Part shown: positions 42,605 to 53,202 of the stretch, one piece after another
Numbering within the stretch: the first letter of the stretch is position 1
Layout of the letters: each line of letters opens with the position of its first letter
Source of the DNA: Rubrivivax sp. SCN 71-131
Lineage (GTDB): Bacteria > Pseudomonadota > Gammaproteobacteria > Burkholderiales > Burkholderiaceae_C
DNA length: 64,000 bases
NCBI GenBank assembly: GCA_001724995.1
Contig: MEFD01000014.1
Location: 1-64,000, forward strand
Direction: 5' to 3'
Made by a program: the position numbers and the translations under genes
Notes under the pieces: model-generated
The model's input: the letters and a program-made list of their open reading frames with translations, nothing else
What the model was told of the DNA's origin: nothing
Database searches by the model: none

Positions 42605-43549
42605 TCAGAGCGCGGCGACCAGTTCCGGCACCGCCGCGAACAGGTCGGCCTCCAGGCCGTAGTCGGCGACGCTGAAGATCGGCGCCTCCGGGTCCTTGTT
42701 GATCGCCACGATGACCTTGGAGTCCTTCATCCCGGCCAGGTGCTGGATCGCGCCCGAGATGCCCACCGCGATGTAGAGCTGCGGCGCGACGATCTTGCCG
42801 GTCTGCCCGACCTGCCAGTCGTTGGGCGCGTAACCGGCGTCGACCGCCGCGCGGCTTGCGCCCAGCGCCGCACCGAGCTTGTCGGCCAGCGGCACCAGCA
42901 CTTCGTCGAACTTCTCGTTGCTGCCCAGCGCCCGGCCGCCGGAGACGATGACCTTGGCGCTGGTGAGCTCGGGACGCTCGAGCTTGGCGATTTCGGCGCC
43001 CTGGAACGCGGTCTTGCCGCTGTCGGCCACCGCCGCCACGCTCTCCACCGCGGCGCTGCCGCCGCTGGCGGGCACCGGGTCGAAGGCCGTCGTGCGCACG
43101 GTGATGACCTTGATGGCGTCACCGCTCTGCACCGTGGCCATCGCGTTGCCGGCGTAGATCGGGCGCTCGAAGGTGTCGGCGGAAATGATCTTCGTCGCGT
43201 CGCTGATCTGCGCCACATCCAGCAGCGCGGCCACGCGCGGCGCGATGTTCTTGCCGCTGGCGGTCGCCGGGAACAGGATGTGGCTGTAGGACCTGGCCAT
43301 TCCCACCACCTGCGCAGCGACGTTCTCGGCCAGGCCGTGGGCCAGTGTCGCAGCATCGGCGTGCAGCACCTTGGCCACGCCGGCGATCGCCGCCGCGGCC
43401 TGGGCCGCAGCGCCGGCGCCCGTGCCGGCCACCAGCACGTGGACTTCACCGCCGCATTGCGCGGCGGCGGCGACGGTGTTCAGGGTCGCGGCCTTGATGG
43501 ACGCGTTGTCGTGTTCGGCCACGACGAGAATGTTCGCGAGGGCGGCCAT
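42605..43549 (-). CDS. etfA: Electron transfer flavoprotein alpha subunit
   Basis: A 314-aa subunit holding FAD. The C-terminal FAD domain is clear: [16 protein letters not shown], the [18 protein letters not shown] loop and [15 protein letters not shown]...[16 protein letters not shown] takes electrons from acyl-CoA dehydrogenases to ETF-ubiquinone oxidoreductase. It starts two bases after etfB ends and precedes the acyl-CoA dehydrogenase gene. Confidence 0.96.
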   Translation of the reverse strand: MAALANILVVAEHDNASIKAATLNTVAAAAQCGGEVHVLVAGTGAGAAAQAAAAIAGVAKVLHADAATLAHGLAENVAAQVVGMARSYSHILFPATASGKNIAPRVAALLDVAQISDATKIISADTFERPIYAGNAMATVQSGDAIKVITVRTTAFDPVPASGGSAAVESVAAVADSGKTAFQGAEIAKLERPELTSAKVIVSGGRALGSNEKFDEVLVPLADKLGAALGASRAAVDAGYAPNDWQVGQTGKIVAPQLYIAVGISGAIQHLAGMKDSKVIVAINKDPEAPIFSVADYGLEADLFAAVPELVAAL

Positions 43550-43551
43550 CT

Positions 43552-44301
43552 TCAGATCACCTTGGCTTCGTTCTTGAGCTTGGCCACGAGCGTGGCCACG
43601 TCGGGAACCTTGACGCCGGCGCCGCGCTTGGGCGGCTCTTGCACCTTCAAGGTCTTGATGCGCGGCGCAACGTCAACGCCCAGGTCGGCGGGCTTGACGA
43701 CGTCGAGCTGCTTCTTCTTGGCCTTCATGATGTTGGGCAGCGTGACGTAGCGCGGCTCGTTCAGGCGCAGGTCGGTGGTCACGACCGCCGGCAGCGAGAG
43801 CGCCAGCGTCTCCAGGCCGCCGTCGACTTCGCGCGTGACGGTCGCCTTGCCGTCGGCGACCTCGACCTTGCTGGCGAAGGTGGCCTGCGGCAGCCCGGCG
43901 AGGGCCGCCAGCATCTGCCCGGTCTGGTTGCAGTCGTCGTCGATCGCCTGCTTGCCCAGGATCACGAGGCCGGGCTGCTCCTTGTCGACCAGCGCCTTCA
44001 GCAGCTTGGCCACGGCCAGCGGCTGCAGTTCGTCCGCGCATTCGACAAGGATGGCACGATCGGCGCCGATGGCCATCGCCGTGCGCAACGTCTCCTGGCA
44101 CTGGGTGACGCCGCACGAGACGGCGATGACCTCGGTGGCCACGCCCTTCTCCTTCAGCCGCACGGCCTCTTCGACGGCGATCTCGTCGAAGGGGTTCATG
44201 CTCATCTTGACGTTGGCCAGATCGACCCCGGTGCCGTCGGACTTCACGCGAACCTTCACGTTGTAGTCGACGACACGCTTCACGGGGACCAGTACCTTCA
44301 T
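43552..44301 (-). CDS. etfB: Electron transfer flavoprotein beta subunit
   Basis: A 249-aa ETF subunit binding AMP. It starts [18 protein letters not shown] and contains [18 protein letters not shown] and the family signature around [30 protein letters not shown]. It lies directly upstream of etfA. The minus-strand hexamer TAGAAT (44344-44349) about 43 nt upstream may be its -10 element. Confidence 0.96.
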   Translation of the reverse strand: MKVLVPVKRVVDYNVKVRVKSDGTGVDLANVKMSMNPFDEIAVEEAVRLKEKGVATEVIAVSCGVTQCQETLRTAMAIGADRAILVECADELQPLAVAKLLKALVDKEQPGLVILGKQAIDDDCNQTGQMLAALAGLPQATFASKVEVADGKATVTREVDGGLETLALSLPAVVTTDLRLNEPRYVTLPNIMKAKKKQLDVVKPADLGVDVAPRIKTLKVQEPPKRGAGVKVPDVATLVAKLKNEAKVI

Positions 44302-44424
44302 GCGCGTGACTCCTGGTGGATGGACATGGATCGAAAGCGGGGAATTCTAGAGGGCGCCGCCACGCGGCCTCGGCCGGGCCCTGCGCGGCGCAGGCCTGCC
44401 CCTGAAACGAACGCTCGTGCTATT

Positions 44425-45885
44425 TTATGCCAGCGCAGCCGCCTTGCGTCCGCGCGCCATGTCGATCGGCGCCAGCAGCAGCAGTCCGCCGACGAAGAAG
44501 ATGCCAGTGGCCAGGATCGCCAGCCGGTGGTTGCCGCCGCTGGCCCACGTGACGAGGCCGTAGCTGACGGGGCCGATCACCGCCGACAGGCGCACGGCGA
44601 AGGTCCAGAGCGCGAAGAACTCGGCGCGGCGGACCGGCGGCGCCAGCAAGCCGACCATCGCGCGCGCGGCCGACTGCGTCGAGCCCATGCAGAGCCCCGC
44701 GATCACGGCGGCCGCCCAGAAGAGCGGCGGCGTGGTCGCGGCGTAGGCCAGCAGCACCATCGCGATCCAGCCGACCAGCGCAATCGCCAGCGAGCGCCGG
44801 TGGCCGAGCCAATCCTGCCCGTAGCCGAAGGCGAAGGCGCCGACGGCCGAGGCGATGTTGACGAGGAAGACGAGCGCCATCGTCTGGCTCTGCCGGAAGC
44901 CCAGCACCTGCTCGGCGTACACCGCCGCCAGCGCGATGACCACTGCGATGCCCGCCTGGTAGCTGGCGCAGCAGGCCAGCAGCCAGGCGAAGTCCTTCAG
45001 CTGCCGCGCCTGCGCCCAGGTAAGCATGAGCCGCGCCCACGGCGCACCCCAGCCGCCCGCGCGCCCGGGCTGCGGCCGCGCGCGCTCGCGCAGCAGCCAG
45101 AAGGTCGGCAGCGCCGCCAGCAGATAGACCGCCGCGGTGATGAGCATCGTGCCCGGAACGAACTCGGCCGCGCCCTGCCCTCGCGCCTGCGCCGACAGCA
45201 CCCACGCCAGGCTCAAGCCCAGCGTCAGCATGCCGCCGAAGTAGCCGAAGCTCCAGCCCCAGCCCGAGACCGTGCCCATCGCATCGGGCCGCGCGAGTTC
45301 GGGCAGGAAGGCGGCGATCAGCGACTCGCCGATGGCATAGAAGAAGTTCGAGGCCACGACCGCGACCACCGCCAGCCAGAGGTCACCGGAGCCGGCCAGC
45401 GCGAGCACGGCGGTCGCCGCCACGCAGCCCACGGTGGCCAGCGCCAGCAGCCGCTTCTTGGCGCCGTGCAGGTCGGCCAGCGCGCCGAGCCCCGGCATCA
45501 GCAGCATCACGAGCGCGTTGGAGAGGCCGAGCGCAGCCGTCCAGGCCAGCGTCGCCCAGTCCGCATCGCCCGCCACCACGCCGACGAAATAGGCATTGAA
45601 CACCGCCGTCAGCACGACCGTGGTGTAGCCCGAGTTGGCGAAGTCGTACATCGCCCAGGCCCAGACCTCGCGGCGCTGCACGCCCTCGTTCAGCAGCGGA
45701 GGGGTCAGTTGGCGGCGTGGCGCTTCGGGCGGCAAGAGTCCCTCCGGTTCAGGTGCGGGTGTCGGTCGCGGATGCGGGGAGAAGGCGCCGCCCGCCCTCG
45801 GCGCGGGCGCTGGCCATTCGTCAGCCCCGTCGCAGCGCCTTGGCTCGCGGTGCGCGACGATGCCTGAGGTCTGCGGCCGGGGCAA
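44425..45885 (-). CDS. MFS permease, UMF1/Atg22-like
   Basis: A 486-aa membrane protein with about 12 hydrophobic segments. The hallmark VWAWAMYDFANSGYTTVVL (residues ~73-92) and the cytoplasmic loop ALADLHGAKKRLL identify the UMF1-type MFS group; its substrates are unknown. The first ~65 residues are Pro/Arg-rich and unlike the family, so the true start may be GTG 45681. It follows ccmI on the same strand by 51 nt. Confidence 0.8.
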   Translation of the reverse strand: MPRPQTSGIVAHREPRRCDGADEWPAPAPRAGGAFSPHPRPTPAPEPEGLLPPEAPRRQLTPPLLNEGVQRREVWAWAMYDFANSGYTTVVLTAVFNAYFVGVVAGDADWATLAWTAALGLSNALVMLLMPGLGALADLHGAKKRLLALATVGCVAATAVLALAGSGDLWLAVVAVVASNFFYAIGESLIAAFLPELARPDAMGTVSGWGWSFGYFGGMLTLGLSLAWVLSAQARGQGAAEFVPGTMLITAAVYLLAALPTFWLLRERARPQPGRAGGWGAPWARLMLTWAQARQLKDFAWLLACCASYQAGIAVVIALAAVYAEQVLGFRQSQTMALVFLVNIASAVGAFAFGYGQDWLGHRRSLAIALVGWIAMVLLAYAATTPPLFWAAAVIAGLCMGSTQSAARAMVGLLAPPVRRAEFFALWTFAVRLSAVIGPVSYGLVTWASGGNHRLAILATGIFFVGGLLLLAPIDMARGRKAAALA

Positions 45886-45936
45886 GCGGAAGGACGACCG
45901 GGGCCGGGGGCCTGCGCCCAGGCGGCCGCGGCAAGC

Positions 45937-47211
45937 TCAGCGCACGCGGTCGATCGTCAGCGCCGCGCTGCCGGCGGGCGCCATCGGCGCCCCCTGGCCT
46001 TCGAGATCGCCGGGCTCGGGGTCGGCACGGCCCGAGCGCGAGATGCGGGCGCCGACGACGACGCGGGCGACGCCCGAGAGCCTGAACTGCGGCGCCATCG
46101 CCGTCGTGTCGTCCAGCGTCACCGCCACCGGCCAGCGCGTGCCCGGGCCGACGGCCTGGCGCGCAATCGCCAGCGGCATGCGCGGCCCCTCGGCGGCACG
46201 CGCGAAGACGAACAGGGTGTCGCCCTCGCGCACCTTGCCCGCCAGCGTCGGCGCCAGCGTCACCTGCACCGCCAGCGGCGCGGCAGCGCTCTGCGCCGCC
46301 GAAGCCGGCCCCGGTGCCGCGGCTGCCGCAGGCACCTGCGCGTTCACCGGCCTCGGCGCGGTCGTCGCGGCCGGCGCCGGCGGCAGCCCGGCGGCCGCGC
46401 GCGCCTGCTGCAGGCCGTCCTGCAGCCCGCTCACGTAGGGACTGTCGGGCGGTGCCACGCGCAGCGCGCGTTCGAAGTAGTCGGCGGCGGCCTTGGGCTC
46501 GCGGCGCAGCATCGCCGCCGTGCCCGCCAGGGCGAGCGCCTTCAGGTTGTCGGGATCGGCGTGCAGCGCTTGCGCGATCAGCTTCTCCGGCTCGCCCAGC
46601 AGATCCTGCCCCTGCGCCATCGCCGTGGCATCGGCGAGGTCGGCCAGCAGCTGCGCGTCACCGGGTTGGCGCTGCAGCGCCTGCGCCAGGGCGTCGCGGG
46701 CAGCGTCGAAGCGCTGCATCGCCATGTACGAGCGGCCCAGCAGCTGCCAGCCGTCGGCGTCGCTCGGGTCGGCCTTCATGCGCTCGGCCAGGCGTTCGAC
46801 CATCGCATCGACATCCTGCGGGCTGAACTGCGACGGCGGCTGCGCCAGCATCGGATCCAGCGCCTGGCGATTGCCGAGCAGCGCGTAGAGCGCGGCAGCG
46901 ATCGCCGGCACGGCGAGCAGCAGCAGCAGCATGGCGCCGCGCAGGCTGCGACCGCCGGACGCCGAAGCCGCAGGCGCCGCCTCGGCGAGGACGCGTCGCT
47001 GCAGCTCGGCGTGCGAGGCCTCGAAGGCCGCGGCGTCGATGGTGCCGGCATCGCGCTCGGCACGCAGCTCGGCCAGCTGCACGCGCAGGATGCGCACGTT
47101 GCTCGCCGCCTCGTCGACGTCGGGCGCGACATCGGCGCGGCGCAGCGCAAGCCAGAGGGCGGCCAGCACGACGAGCGTGAGCCCGGCAGCGGCGAGGACG
47201 AAGGTACTCAT
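45937..47211 (-). CDS. ccmI: Cytochrome c maturation protein CcmI
   Basis: A 424-aa protein. Two membrane helices (residues ~2-22 and ~95-113) flank a cytoplasmic coiled coil (RILRVQLAELRAERDAGTID), and a periplasmic TPR domain (residues ~150-275) and a C-terminal beta-domain follow. CcmI presents apocytochrome to the CcmFH heme lyase. It is the last gene of the ccm operon. Confidence 0.88.
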   Translation of the reverse strand: MSTFVLAAAGLTLVVLAALWLALRRADVAPDVDEAASNVRILRVQLAELRAERDAGTIDAAAFEASHAELQRRVLAEAAPAASASGGRSLRGAMLLLLLAVPAIAAALYALLGNRQALDPMLAQPPSQFSPQDVDAMVERLAERMKADPSDADGWQLLGRSYMAMQRFDAARDALAQALQRQPGDAQLLADLADATAMAQGQDLLGEPEKLIAQALHADPDNLKALALAGTAAMLRREPKAAADYFERALRVAPPDSPYVSGLQDGLQQARAAAGLPPAPAATTAPRPVNAQVPAAAAAPGPASAAQSAAAPLAVQVTLAPTLAGKVREGDTLFVFARAAEGPRMPLAIARQAVGPGTRWPVAVTLDDTTAMAPQFRLSGVARVVVGARISRSGRADPEPGDLEGQGAPMAPAGSAALTIDRVR

Positions 47212-47269
47212 CGGACGACCCTGCGCACGGCGTGCTCCGGGATGAGGGCTTGGGGGCGGGCGGGCGCGC

Positions 47270-47824
47270 TCATGAGCGGCGCTGCGCCTTTGCTTTGTCT
47301 CGGGAACTCGCCTGAACGGCCTTCGCCTTGCCCTCGTCCTTCGGCGCGTCGGCCGTGACGCCGGGCTCGGTCGCCTCGCCGAGCAAGGCCCGCGCGCGGG
47401 TGCGCTCGGCCTCCTCCAGCGGTACCGCCGGGGCTTCGTGACGACGCGAGCGCAGCAGGCGGGCCAGCCACCACAGCATCACGAGCAGCAGCGCGAAGGG
47501 GCCGATCCACAGCGGCCAGGTCGTCGGGCGCACCGGTGGCGTGTAGAGCACGAAGTCGCCGTAGCGGTCGACCATGTACTGCTTGATCTGCGCCTCGCTG
47601 CGGCCCTCCTTCAGCTGCGCGCGGATCTGGTCGCGCAGGTCGTTGGCGAGATCCGCACGCGAGGCGGCGATGGTCTCGTTCTGGCAGACGAGACAGCGCA
47701 GGTGCTCGGCGATCGAGAGCACCTGCGCCTCGAGCACCGGGTCGTCGGCCAGCGGGCGCGCCTGCTGCGCGACCGAGGCGCCGACGGCCAGCGCCAGCAC
47801 CAGCGCAGCCAAGGCGCTACGCAT
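47270..47824 (-). CDS. ccmH: Cytochrome c maturation protein CcmH
   Basis: A 184-aa protein with a signal peptide, the redox motif LRCLVCQNETIAASRADLA, a membrane helix (PLWIGPFALLLVMLWWLARLL) and a Lys/Ala-rich tail. It reduces the CXXCH cysteines of apocytochrome c before heme attachment. It overlaps ccmG by eight bases. Confidence 0.93.
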   Translation of the reverse strand: MRSALAALVLALAVGASVAQQARPLADDPVLEAQVLSIAEHLRCLVCQNETIAASRADLANDLRDQIRAQLKEGRSEAQIKQYMVDRYGDFVLYTPPVRPTTWPLWIGPFALLLVMLWWLARLLRSRRHEAPAVPLEEAERTRARALLGEATEPGVTADAPKDEGKAKAVQASSRDKAKAQRRS

Positions 47825-48338
47825 CGAGCTTCTTCACCAGCGGCAGCAGCACGTCCCGCAAGGCCTCGGGCGTGATCGGGCCGATCTGCTTGTAGCGAAT
47901 CACGCCTTCCTTGTCGATGACGTAGGACTCGGGCACGCCATACACGCCGTAGTCCAGTCCGACCTTGCCCTCGCGGTCCACCAGCACCATGGCGTAGGAG
48001 TTGCCGTTGCGCGCCAGCCAGCGCGTGGCGTCCTCGTGCTTGTCCTTGTAGTTGATGCCGACCACGGGAACCGAGCGCGAAAGCTCGGTCACGAGCGGAT
48101 GCTCGACCAGGCAGGGCACGCACCAGGAGGCGAAAAAGTTCGCCACCCAGACCTTGCCCTTCATCTGCGCCACGGTGCGCTGCACGCCCGGGTCCTCGAG
48201 CAGCGGCAGGCTGAACTCGGGCGCGCGCTTGTCCACCAGCGGCGAAGGCACGGCGCGCGGGTCGCGCTGCAGACCGACCGCCAGGAAGCCGGCCAGCACC
48301 ACGAAGAGAACGAGGGGAACGATGTAGCGCAGCTTCAT
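47817..48338 (-). CDS. ccmG: Thiol:disulfide interchange protein CcmG/DsbE
   Basis: A 173-aa membrane-anchored thioredoxin-fold protein. The N-terminal helix is YIVPLVLFVVLAGFLAVGL, and the active site ANFFASWCVPCLVEHP is near residue 75. It supplies reductant to CcmH and apocytochromes. ATG 48338 is chosen; GTG 48344 two codons upstream is possible, and neither has a strong Shine-Dalgarno sequence. Confidence 0.92.
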   Translation of the reverse strand: MKLRYIVPLVLFVVLAGFLAVGLQRDPRAVPSPLVDKRAPEFSLPLLEDPGVQRTVAQMKGKVWVANFFASWCVPCLVEHPLVTELSRSVPVVGINYKDKHEDATRWLARNGNSYAMVLVDREGKVGLDYGVYGVPESYVIDKEGVIRYKQIGPITPEALRDVLLPLVKKLDA

Positions 48339-48396
48339 GGACACGGCGCCGCAGCGAACGCAGTTCGGTTGGACATCGGCATCAACGGGGCATCCA

Positions 48397-50376
48397 TCAA
48401 CGGGGCATCAGCCCGGCCGGCAATTCGATCGCCGCGCTGCGGCGCAGGCGGTAGCGCCGGTCGGCCACCGCGAGCACCGCGCCCAGCGCCATGAGCACGC
48501 AGCCGGCCCAGATCCAGTTCACGAAAGGCTTGACATAGAGGCGCACGATCCAGCTGCGGCCTTCGTCCAGCGATTCGCCGAGCGAGACGTAGAGGTCGCG
48601 CGTGACGCTGCGGGAGATCGCCGCCTCGGTCATCGGCATGCGGCTGGCGCGGTAGACGCGCTTCTCCGGCTCCAGCGTGGCGATCTCGCGTCCGTCCTTC
48701 GTCACCCGGAAGCGGGCGACGACGGCGTCGTAGTTCGGCCCCTGCATCGAAGACAGGCCCTGCAACGCGAAATCGTAGCCGCCCATGCTTGCCGCGCTGC
48801 CCACTTCCATGCGCAAGTCCTGCTCGGCTTCGTAGCCGCCCACCAGCGTCACCCCGACGACGAACACGCCGACGCCGGCATGCGCCAGCAGCATGCCGTA
48901 CCACGCGCCGGTCTGCCCGCGCAGGCGCTGTGCCCAGGCGGAAAGCGGCCAGCCCTTGACGCGCTGGTAGAGCGGGATCGCGGTCGTCGTCAGCGCCCAG
49001 GTCGCCATCAGCATGCCGAAGCCGACCAGCGGCGTGAACTTCCCCAGCGCCAGCGGCGCCAGCACGGCCACGACCAGGCTCACCGCGGCCGCCCAGCGCA
49101 GCTGCACCGCCAGTTCGGGCAGCCGCGCGTGCTTCCACTTCGCGATCGGACCGACGCCCATGAGGAAGATCGCGGGCGCGATGATGGGCACGAACACCGC
49201 CTCGAAGTACGGCTCGCCCACGGAGATCTTGCCCACGTTCAGCGCATCGAGCAGCATCGGGTACAGCGTGCCCAGCAGCACCGCGGCGGTGGCCACCACC
49301 AGCAGCACGTTGTTGGCCAGAAGCATGCCTTCGCGCGAGACGGGATCGAAGCTCCCGCCCAGGCCGACCTTCGGCCCGCGCCACGCGAACAGCAGGAGCG
49401 AGCTGCCGATCACGGCGACGAGGAAGCCGAGGATGAAGACGCCGCGCGTCGGGTCGGTGGCAAAGGCGTGCACCGAGGACAGCACGCCCGAGCGCACCAG
49501 GAAGGTGCCCAGCAGCGACAGCGAGAAGGCGAGGATCGCCAGCAGCGCCGTCCACATCTTGAAGCCGCCGCGCTTCTCGGTCACGGCCAGGGAATGGATG
49601 AGCGCGGTGCCGACGAGCCAGGGCATGAAGGAGGCGTTCTCCACCGGATCCCAGAACCACCAGCCGCCCCAGCCGAGCTCGTAGTAGGCCCAGGCGCTGC
49701 CAAGCGCGATGCCCAGCGTCAGGAACATCCATGCCGTCGTCGTCCACGGGCGCGACCAGCGCGCCCAGGTGGCGTCCAGCCGGCCCGCCAGCAGCGCCGC
49801 GACGGCGAAGGCGAAGGCCACCGAGAAGCCCACGTAGCCCATGTAGAGCAGCGGCGGGTGAAAGGCCATGCCCGGATCCTGCAGCAGCGGGTTCAGGTCG
49901 CTGCCCTGCTCGGCGGCGGGCAGCAGGCGCTCGAAGGGGTTGGAGGTGAAGAGGATGAAGAGCATGAAGCCGATGCTGATCAGCCCCATGATGCCGAGGA
50001 TGCGCGCGCGCAGTGCCGTCGGCAGGCCGCGCGAGAACAGCGCCACGGCCACCGTCCAGCCGGCGAGCACGAACAGCCACAGCAGGATCGAGCCTTCGTG
50101 GCCACCCCAGACCGCGGCGATGCGGTAGAGCAGCGGCAGGTCGGAGTTCGAGTTCTGCGCAACGTAGAGCACGGAGAAGTCGTTGCCGACGAATGCCGCC
50201 GTCAGGCAGCCGTAGGCCAGCGCGACCAGAAGGAAGTGCAGGATCGCCGCCGGGCGTGCCAGCGCCATCCAGCGCCGGTCGCCGCGCGCGCTGCCGACCA
50301 GCGGCACCAGCACCTGCGCCAGCAGGATGACCGCCAGGGCAAGCGCGAGCGCGAAATGACCGAGTTCGGGGATCAT
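48397..50376 (-). CDS. ccmF: Heme lyase subunit CcmF
   Basis: A 659-aa polytopic membrane protein. The WWD heme-handling motif [13 protein letters not shown] is near residue 230 and conserved histidines lie in the periplasmic loops. It moves heme from CcmE to apocytochrome c. It overlaps ccmE by four bases (ATGA). The length is as expected. Confidence 0.95.
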   Translation of the reverse strand: MIPELGHFALALALAVILLAQVLVPLVGSARGDRRWMALARPAAILHFLLVALAYGCLTAAFVGNDFSVLYVAQNSNSDLPLLYRIAAVWGGHEGSILLWLFVLAGWTVAVALFSRGLPTALRARILGIMGLISIGFMLFILFTSNPFERLLPAAEQGSDLNPLLQDPGMAFHPPLLYMGYVGFSVAFAFAVAALLAGRLDATWARWSRPWTTTAWMFLTLGIALGSAWAYYELGWGGWWFWDPVENASFMPWLVGTALIHSLAVTEKRGGFKMWTALLAILAFSLSLLGTFLVRSGVLSSVHAFATDPTRGVFILGFLVAVIGSSLLLFAWRGPKVGLGGSFDPVSREGMLLANNVLLVVATAAVLLGTLYPMLLDALNVGKISVGEPYFEAVFVPIIAPAIFLMGVGPIAKWKHARLPELAVQLRWAAAVSLVVAVLAPLALGKFTPLVGFGMLMATWALTTTAIPLYQRVKGWPLSAWAQRLRGQTGAWYGMLLAHAGVGVFVVGVTLVGGYEAEQDLRMEVGSAASMGGYDFALQGLSSMQGPNYDAVVARFRVTKDGREIATLEPEKRVYRASRMPMTEAAISRSVTRDLYVSLGESLDEGRSWIVRLYVKPFVNWIWAGCVLMALGAVLAVADRRYRLRRSAAIELPAGLMPR

Positions 50377-50840
50377 GGCTGCGGCTTCACGGTCCCGGCG
50401 AGCGAGGGCATCTCGCCATGCTGAGCGCGCTCGATCGCCTCGGCGGCTTCAGGCGGCATGTAGTTCTCGTCGTGCTTGGCCAGCACCTGCTCGGCGCGGA
50501 ACACGCCGTCGGGCCCGAGTCGCCCTTGGGCGACCACGCCCTTGCCCTCCTGGAACAGGTCCGGCAGGATGCCCTTGTAGGCCACCGGGACCGTCTTCGC
50601 GGTGTCGGTGACGACGAAGTGCACCGTCAGCCCGTCGGCAGCGCGCCGCAGGCTGCCCTCCTCGACCATGCCGCCGACGCGAAAGGGGCGGTCACGCGGG
50701 GCCTCGTCGGCGGCGATCTGTGAAGGGCTGAAGAAGAAGACCAGGTTGCTCTGGAAGGCGTTGAGCACCAGTGCGGCGATGATTCCAAGCGCCGCCAAGC
50801 CGCCACCGATGATTGCTGCTCGCTTGCGTCTGGGCGTCAT
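50373..50840 (-). CDS. ccmE: Heme chaperone CcmE
   Basis: A 155-aa periplasmic heme chaperone with an N-terminal anchor ([19 protein letters not shown]). The heme-binding histidine is in [13 protein letters not shown] (residue ~128). It overlaps ccmD and ccmF by four bases each. Confidence 0.95.
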   Translation of the reverse strand: MTPRRKRAAIIGGGLAALGIIAALVLNAFQSNLVFFFSPSQIAADEAPRDRPFRVGGMVEEGSLRRAADGLTVHFVVTDTAKTVPVAYKGILPDLFQEGKGVVAQGRLGPDGVFRAEQVLAKHDENYMPPEAAEAIERAQHGEMPSLAGTVKPQP

Positions 50841-50995
50841 CCCTCGTCCTCCAGCCGTCTTCGACGCCCACGCAGCGCCAGGAGTTCCATCAGCAGCGCC
50901 AGCGCCGTGACGCCGAACGAGCCCCAGACGTAGAGGCCATAGCCCCCCATGGCAAGGAAATCCGAGGCGCTGGACCAGTAGGGCGCCAGCGTCAC
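50837..50995 (-). CDS. ccmD: Heme exporter protein CcmD
   Basis: A 52-aa single-helix membrane protein ([20 protein letters not shown]...) with the basic tail [14 protein letters not shown] 50995 overlaps the ccmC stop (GTGA) and its own stop overlaps ccmE. CcmD helps release holo-CcmE from CcmABC. Size and place identify it. Confidence 0.88.
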   Translation of the reverse strand: MTLAPYWSSASDFLAMGGYGLYVWGSFGVTALALLMELLALRGRRRRLEDEG

Positions 50996-51741
50996 GGCAG
51001 CGCCCCCGCGGGGTGCAGCCCGCGCAGCCAGGCCGCGCCCTGCTCGCGCTCGCGGATGATCAGGCGCACGCGGGCGAAGATCACGGCGAAGGCATAGGCC
51101 CACATCGCCAGCGCCATCACGAGCATGCCCTGCAGCATGATCGCCGCCATCGTCGGTGCCCGGGTCAGGCTCACCGACGCGCCCTGGTGCAGCGTGTTCC
51201 ACCACTGCACCGAGAAGTAGATGATCGGTACGTTGACCACGCCGACGATGGCCAGCACCGCGCTTGCGCGGTCGGCGCGGCGCTCGTCGTCGATGGCGCC
51301 GCGCAGCGAGAGGTAGCCGATGTAGAGGAAGAGCAGGATCAGCTCGCTGGTGAGCCGGGCGTCCCACACCCACCACGTGCCCCAGGTCGGCTTGCCCCAG
51401 AGCGCGCCGGTCCACAGCGAGAGGAAGGTCATGATGGCTCCGGTGGGCGCGATCGCCTGGGCCAGCATCGCCGCCAGGCGCGCATTGAAGATGAGGCCGA
51501 TGGCCGACCAGAAGGCCATCGCCACGTACAGCACCATCGACATCCACGACGCCGGCACGTGGATGAAGATGATGCGGTAGCTGTCGCGCTGCTGGAAGTC
51601 GGTGGGTGCCACGACGAGGCCGATCCACAGGCCCCACAGCGTCAGCAGCGCCGCCGCTGCCGCGCACCAGGGCACGAGCCTGCCGGCCAGGCCATAGAAG
51701 CGGGCCGGCGCGGCGTAATAGAACCAATTGATTCGAGTCAT
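50992..51741 (-). CDS. ccmC: Heme exporter protein CcmC
   Basis: A 249-aa six-helix protein with the WWD motif [19 protein letters not shown] (residue ~125) and conserved histidines ([18 protein letters not shown]). It loads heme onto CcmE. It begins 46 nt after ccmB ends and overlaps ccmD. Confidence 0.95.
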   Translation of the reverse strand: MTRINWFYYAAPARFYGLAGRLVPWCAAAAALLTLWGLWIGLVVAPTDFQQRDSYRIIFIHVPASWMSMVLYVAMAFWSAIGLIFNARLAAMLAQAIAPTGAIMTFLSLWTGALWGKPTWGTWWVWDARLTSELILLFLYIGYLSLRGAIDDERRADRASAVLAIVGVVNVPIIYFSVQWWNTLHQGASVSLTRAPTMAAIMLQGMLVMALAMWAYAFAVIFARVRLIIREREQGAAWLRGLHPAGALP

Positions 51742-51786
51742 GGATAGCCCGGGATTCTGCCCGATCCCGAGTCCCCATCCGGGCGC

Positions 51787-52449
51787 TCAGTCCATGCTGA
51801 TGCGCAGCCCCGCCGCCGCCGCCCAGGGCGCGAGAAAGGCCGCGCCGACGAGCATCGCGCCCAGCAGCGAGAAGTGCCCGCCCGCGTCCATGCCGCCGGC
51901 CGCGGCCTCGACGGCGCCGGCGCCGAAGATGAGCACCGGTGTCACCAGCGGCAGCACCAGCAGCGACAGCAGCACCGCCGCTCCGCGCACGCCCACCGTG
52001 AGCGCAGCGCCGATCGCGCCCACGAGGCTGAGCACCGGCGTGCCCAGCAGCAGCGTCAGCACCAGCATGCCGATGGCCGGCCCCTGCATCCCGTACTGCA
52101 GCGCCAGCACCGGCGCCACCAGCGTCAGCAGCAGGCCGTTGGCGAGCCAGTGCGCGCCGACCTTGGCCAGCACGATCAGCGGCAGCGGCGTCGGCGACAG
52201 CAGCATCTGCTCGAGCGTGCCGTCGGCAGCGTCGTCGGCAAAGAGGCGCGGCATCGACAGCATCGAGGCCAGCAGCGCGGCAACCCAGACCACGCCCGGG
52301 CCGAGCCGGCGCAGCCAGGCCGGATCGGCCCCGAGCGCGAGCGGAAAGAGGCTCGCGACGATGACGAAGAATATCGCCGCGGCCAGCGTGTCGGCGCGCC
52401 GGCGCTGCGCCAGGCGCAGGTCGCGCAGGAACATGGCCGTCGCGGTCAC
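51787..52449 (-). CDS. ccmB: Heme exporter protein CcmB
   Basis: A 220-aa ABC-transporter membrane subunit with six hydrophobic segments. It starts MFLRDLRLAQRRRADTLAA after a GTG at 52449 that overlaps the ccmA stop (GTGA). With CcmA it uses ATP to release holo-CcmE. The family segment FADDAADGTLEQMLLSPTPL is typical. Confidence 0.93.
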   Translation of the reverse strand: MTATAMFLRDLRLAQRRRADTLAAAIFFVIVASLFPLALGADPAWLRRLGPGVVWVAALLASMLSMPRLFADDAADGTLEQMLLSPTPLPLIVLAKVGAHWLANGLLLTLVAPVLALQYGMQGPAIGMLVLTLLLGTPVLSLVGAIGAALTVGVRGAAVLLSLLVLPLVTPVLIFGAGAVEAAAGGMDAGGHFSLLGAMLVGAAFLAPWAAAAGLRISMD

Positions 52450-53060
52450 AGCGTCACCACCGCGGTCTCGACCCCATCCAGCGGCAAGGTCTGGTGGCTG
52501 GTCAGCACGACGATGCCGCCGCCGCCCAGGTGCGCCTGCAGCAGTCCGGCCAGCCAGTCGACCGCGGCCACGTCCAGCGCATTGAAGGGCTCGTCCAGCA
52601 CCCACAGCGGCTGCCTGCCGGCGAAGGCCAGCCGGGCCAGCGCCACGCGCCGGCGCTGCCCCGCCGAGAGCACGCGTGCGGGCAGGCGTTCGCAGCCGAC
52701 CAGTCCGGCCGCGGCGAGCGCGCGGTCGGCCTGCGCCGGGTCACACCGGCTGCCGGCGATCGCCAGCAGCGACTGCAGGTTCTCGCGTGCGCTCAGGTCG
52801 TCCTTGAGCGCCGCCGCATGGCCGAGGTAGACCAGCGAACGATGAAAGCCGTCGCGGTCGGCGGCGATCGCGCGACCGTTCCAGGTCACCTGCCCGGCGC
52901 TGGGCAGCGTCAGCCCGACGAGCATGCGCAGCAGCGTCGTCTTGCCGGCGCCATTGGCGCCGAGCACGCGCAGCAGCCGTCCCGGCGCTGCGCTCAAGCC
53001 CAGGCGGCTGAACAGCACGCGCCGTCCGCGGCGGGCCTCGAGGTCGTGGGCGGCGAGCAC
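52446..53060 (-). CDS. ccmA: Heme exporter ATP-binding protein CcmA
   Basis: A 204-aa ABC ATPase with Walker A GANGAGKTTLLRML, signature VLSAGQRRRVALARL and Walker B LWVLDEPFNALD. GTG 53060 (VLAAHDLEARRGRRVLF) matches the family start; the frame is open to 53168 but without conserved sequence. It is the first gene of the ccm operon, divergent from the AraC-type gene. Confidence 0.92.
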   Translation of the reverse strand: MLAAHDLEARRGRRVLFSRLGLSAAPGRLLRVLGANGAGKTTLLRMLVGLTLPSAGQVTWNGRAIAADRDGFHRSLVYLGHAAALKDDLSARENLQSLLAIAGSRCDPAQADRALAAAGLVGCERLPARVLSAGQRRRVALARLAFAGRQPLWVLDEPFNALDVAAVDWLAGLLQAHLGGGGIVVLTSHQTLPLDGVETAVVTL

Positions 53061-53202
53061 GGCGCGGACTCTAACGCGGTCTTTGCGGCCGCATCCGGGC
53101 AGGCCCGCTTGATCTGGTGCAAGTCGCGCAGACGGCATCGATCGTTCAATCCGCACGACAGGCTGCAACGGGCGATGGCTGCGCGCACCGGAGGAGGCAG
53201 GA

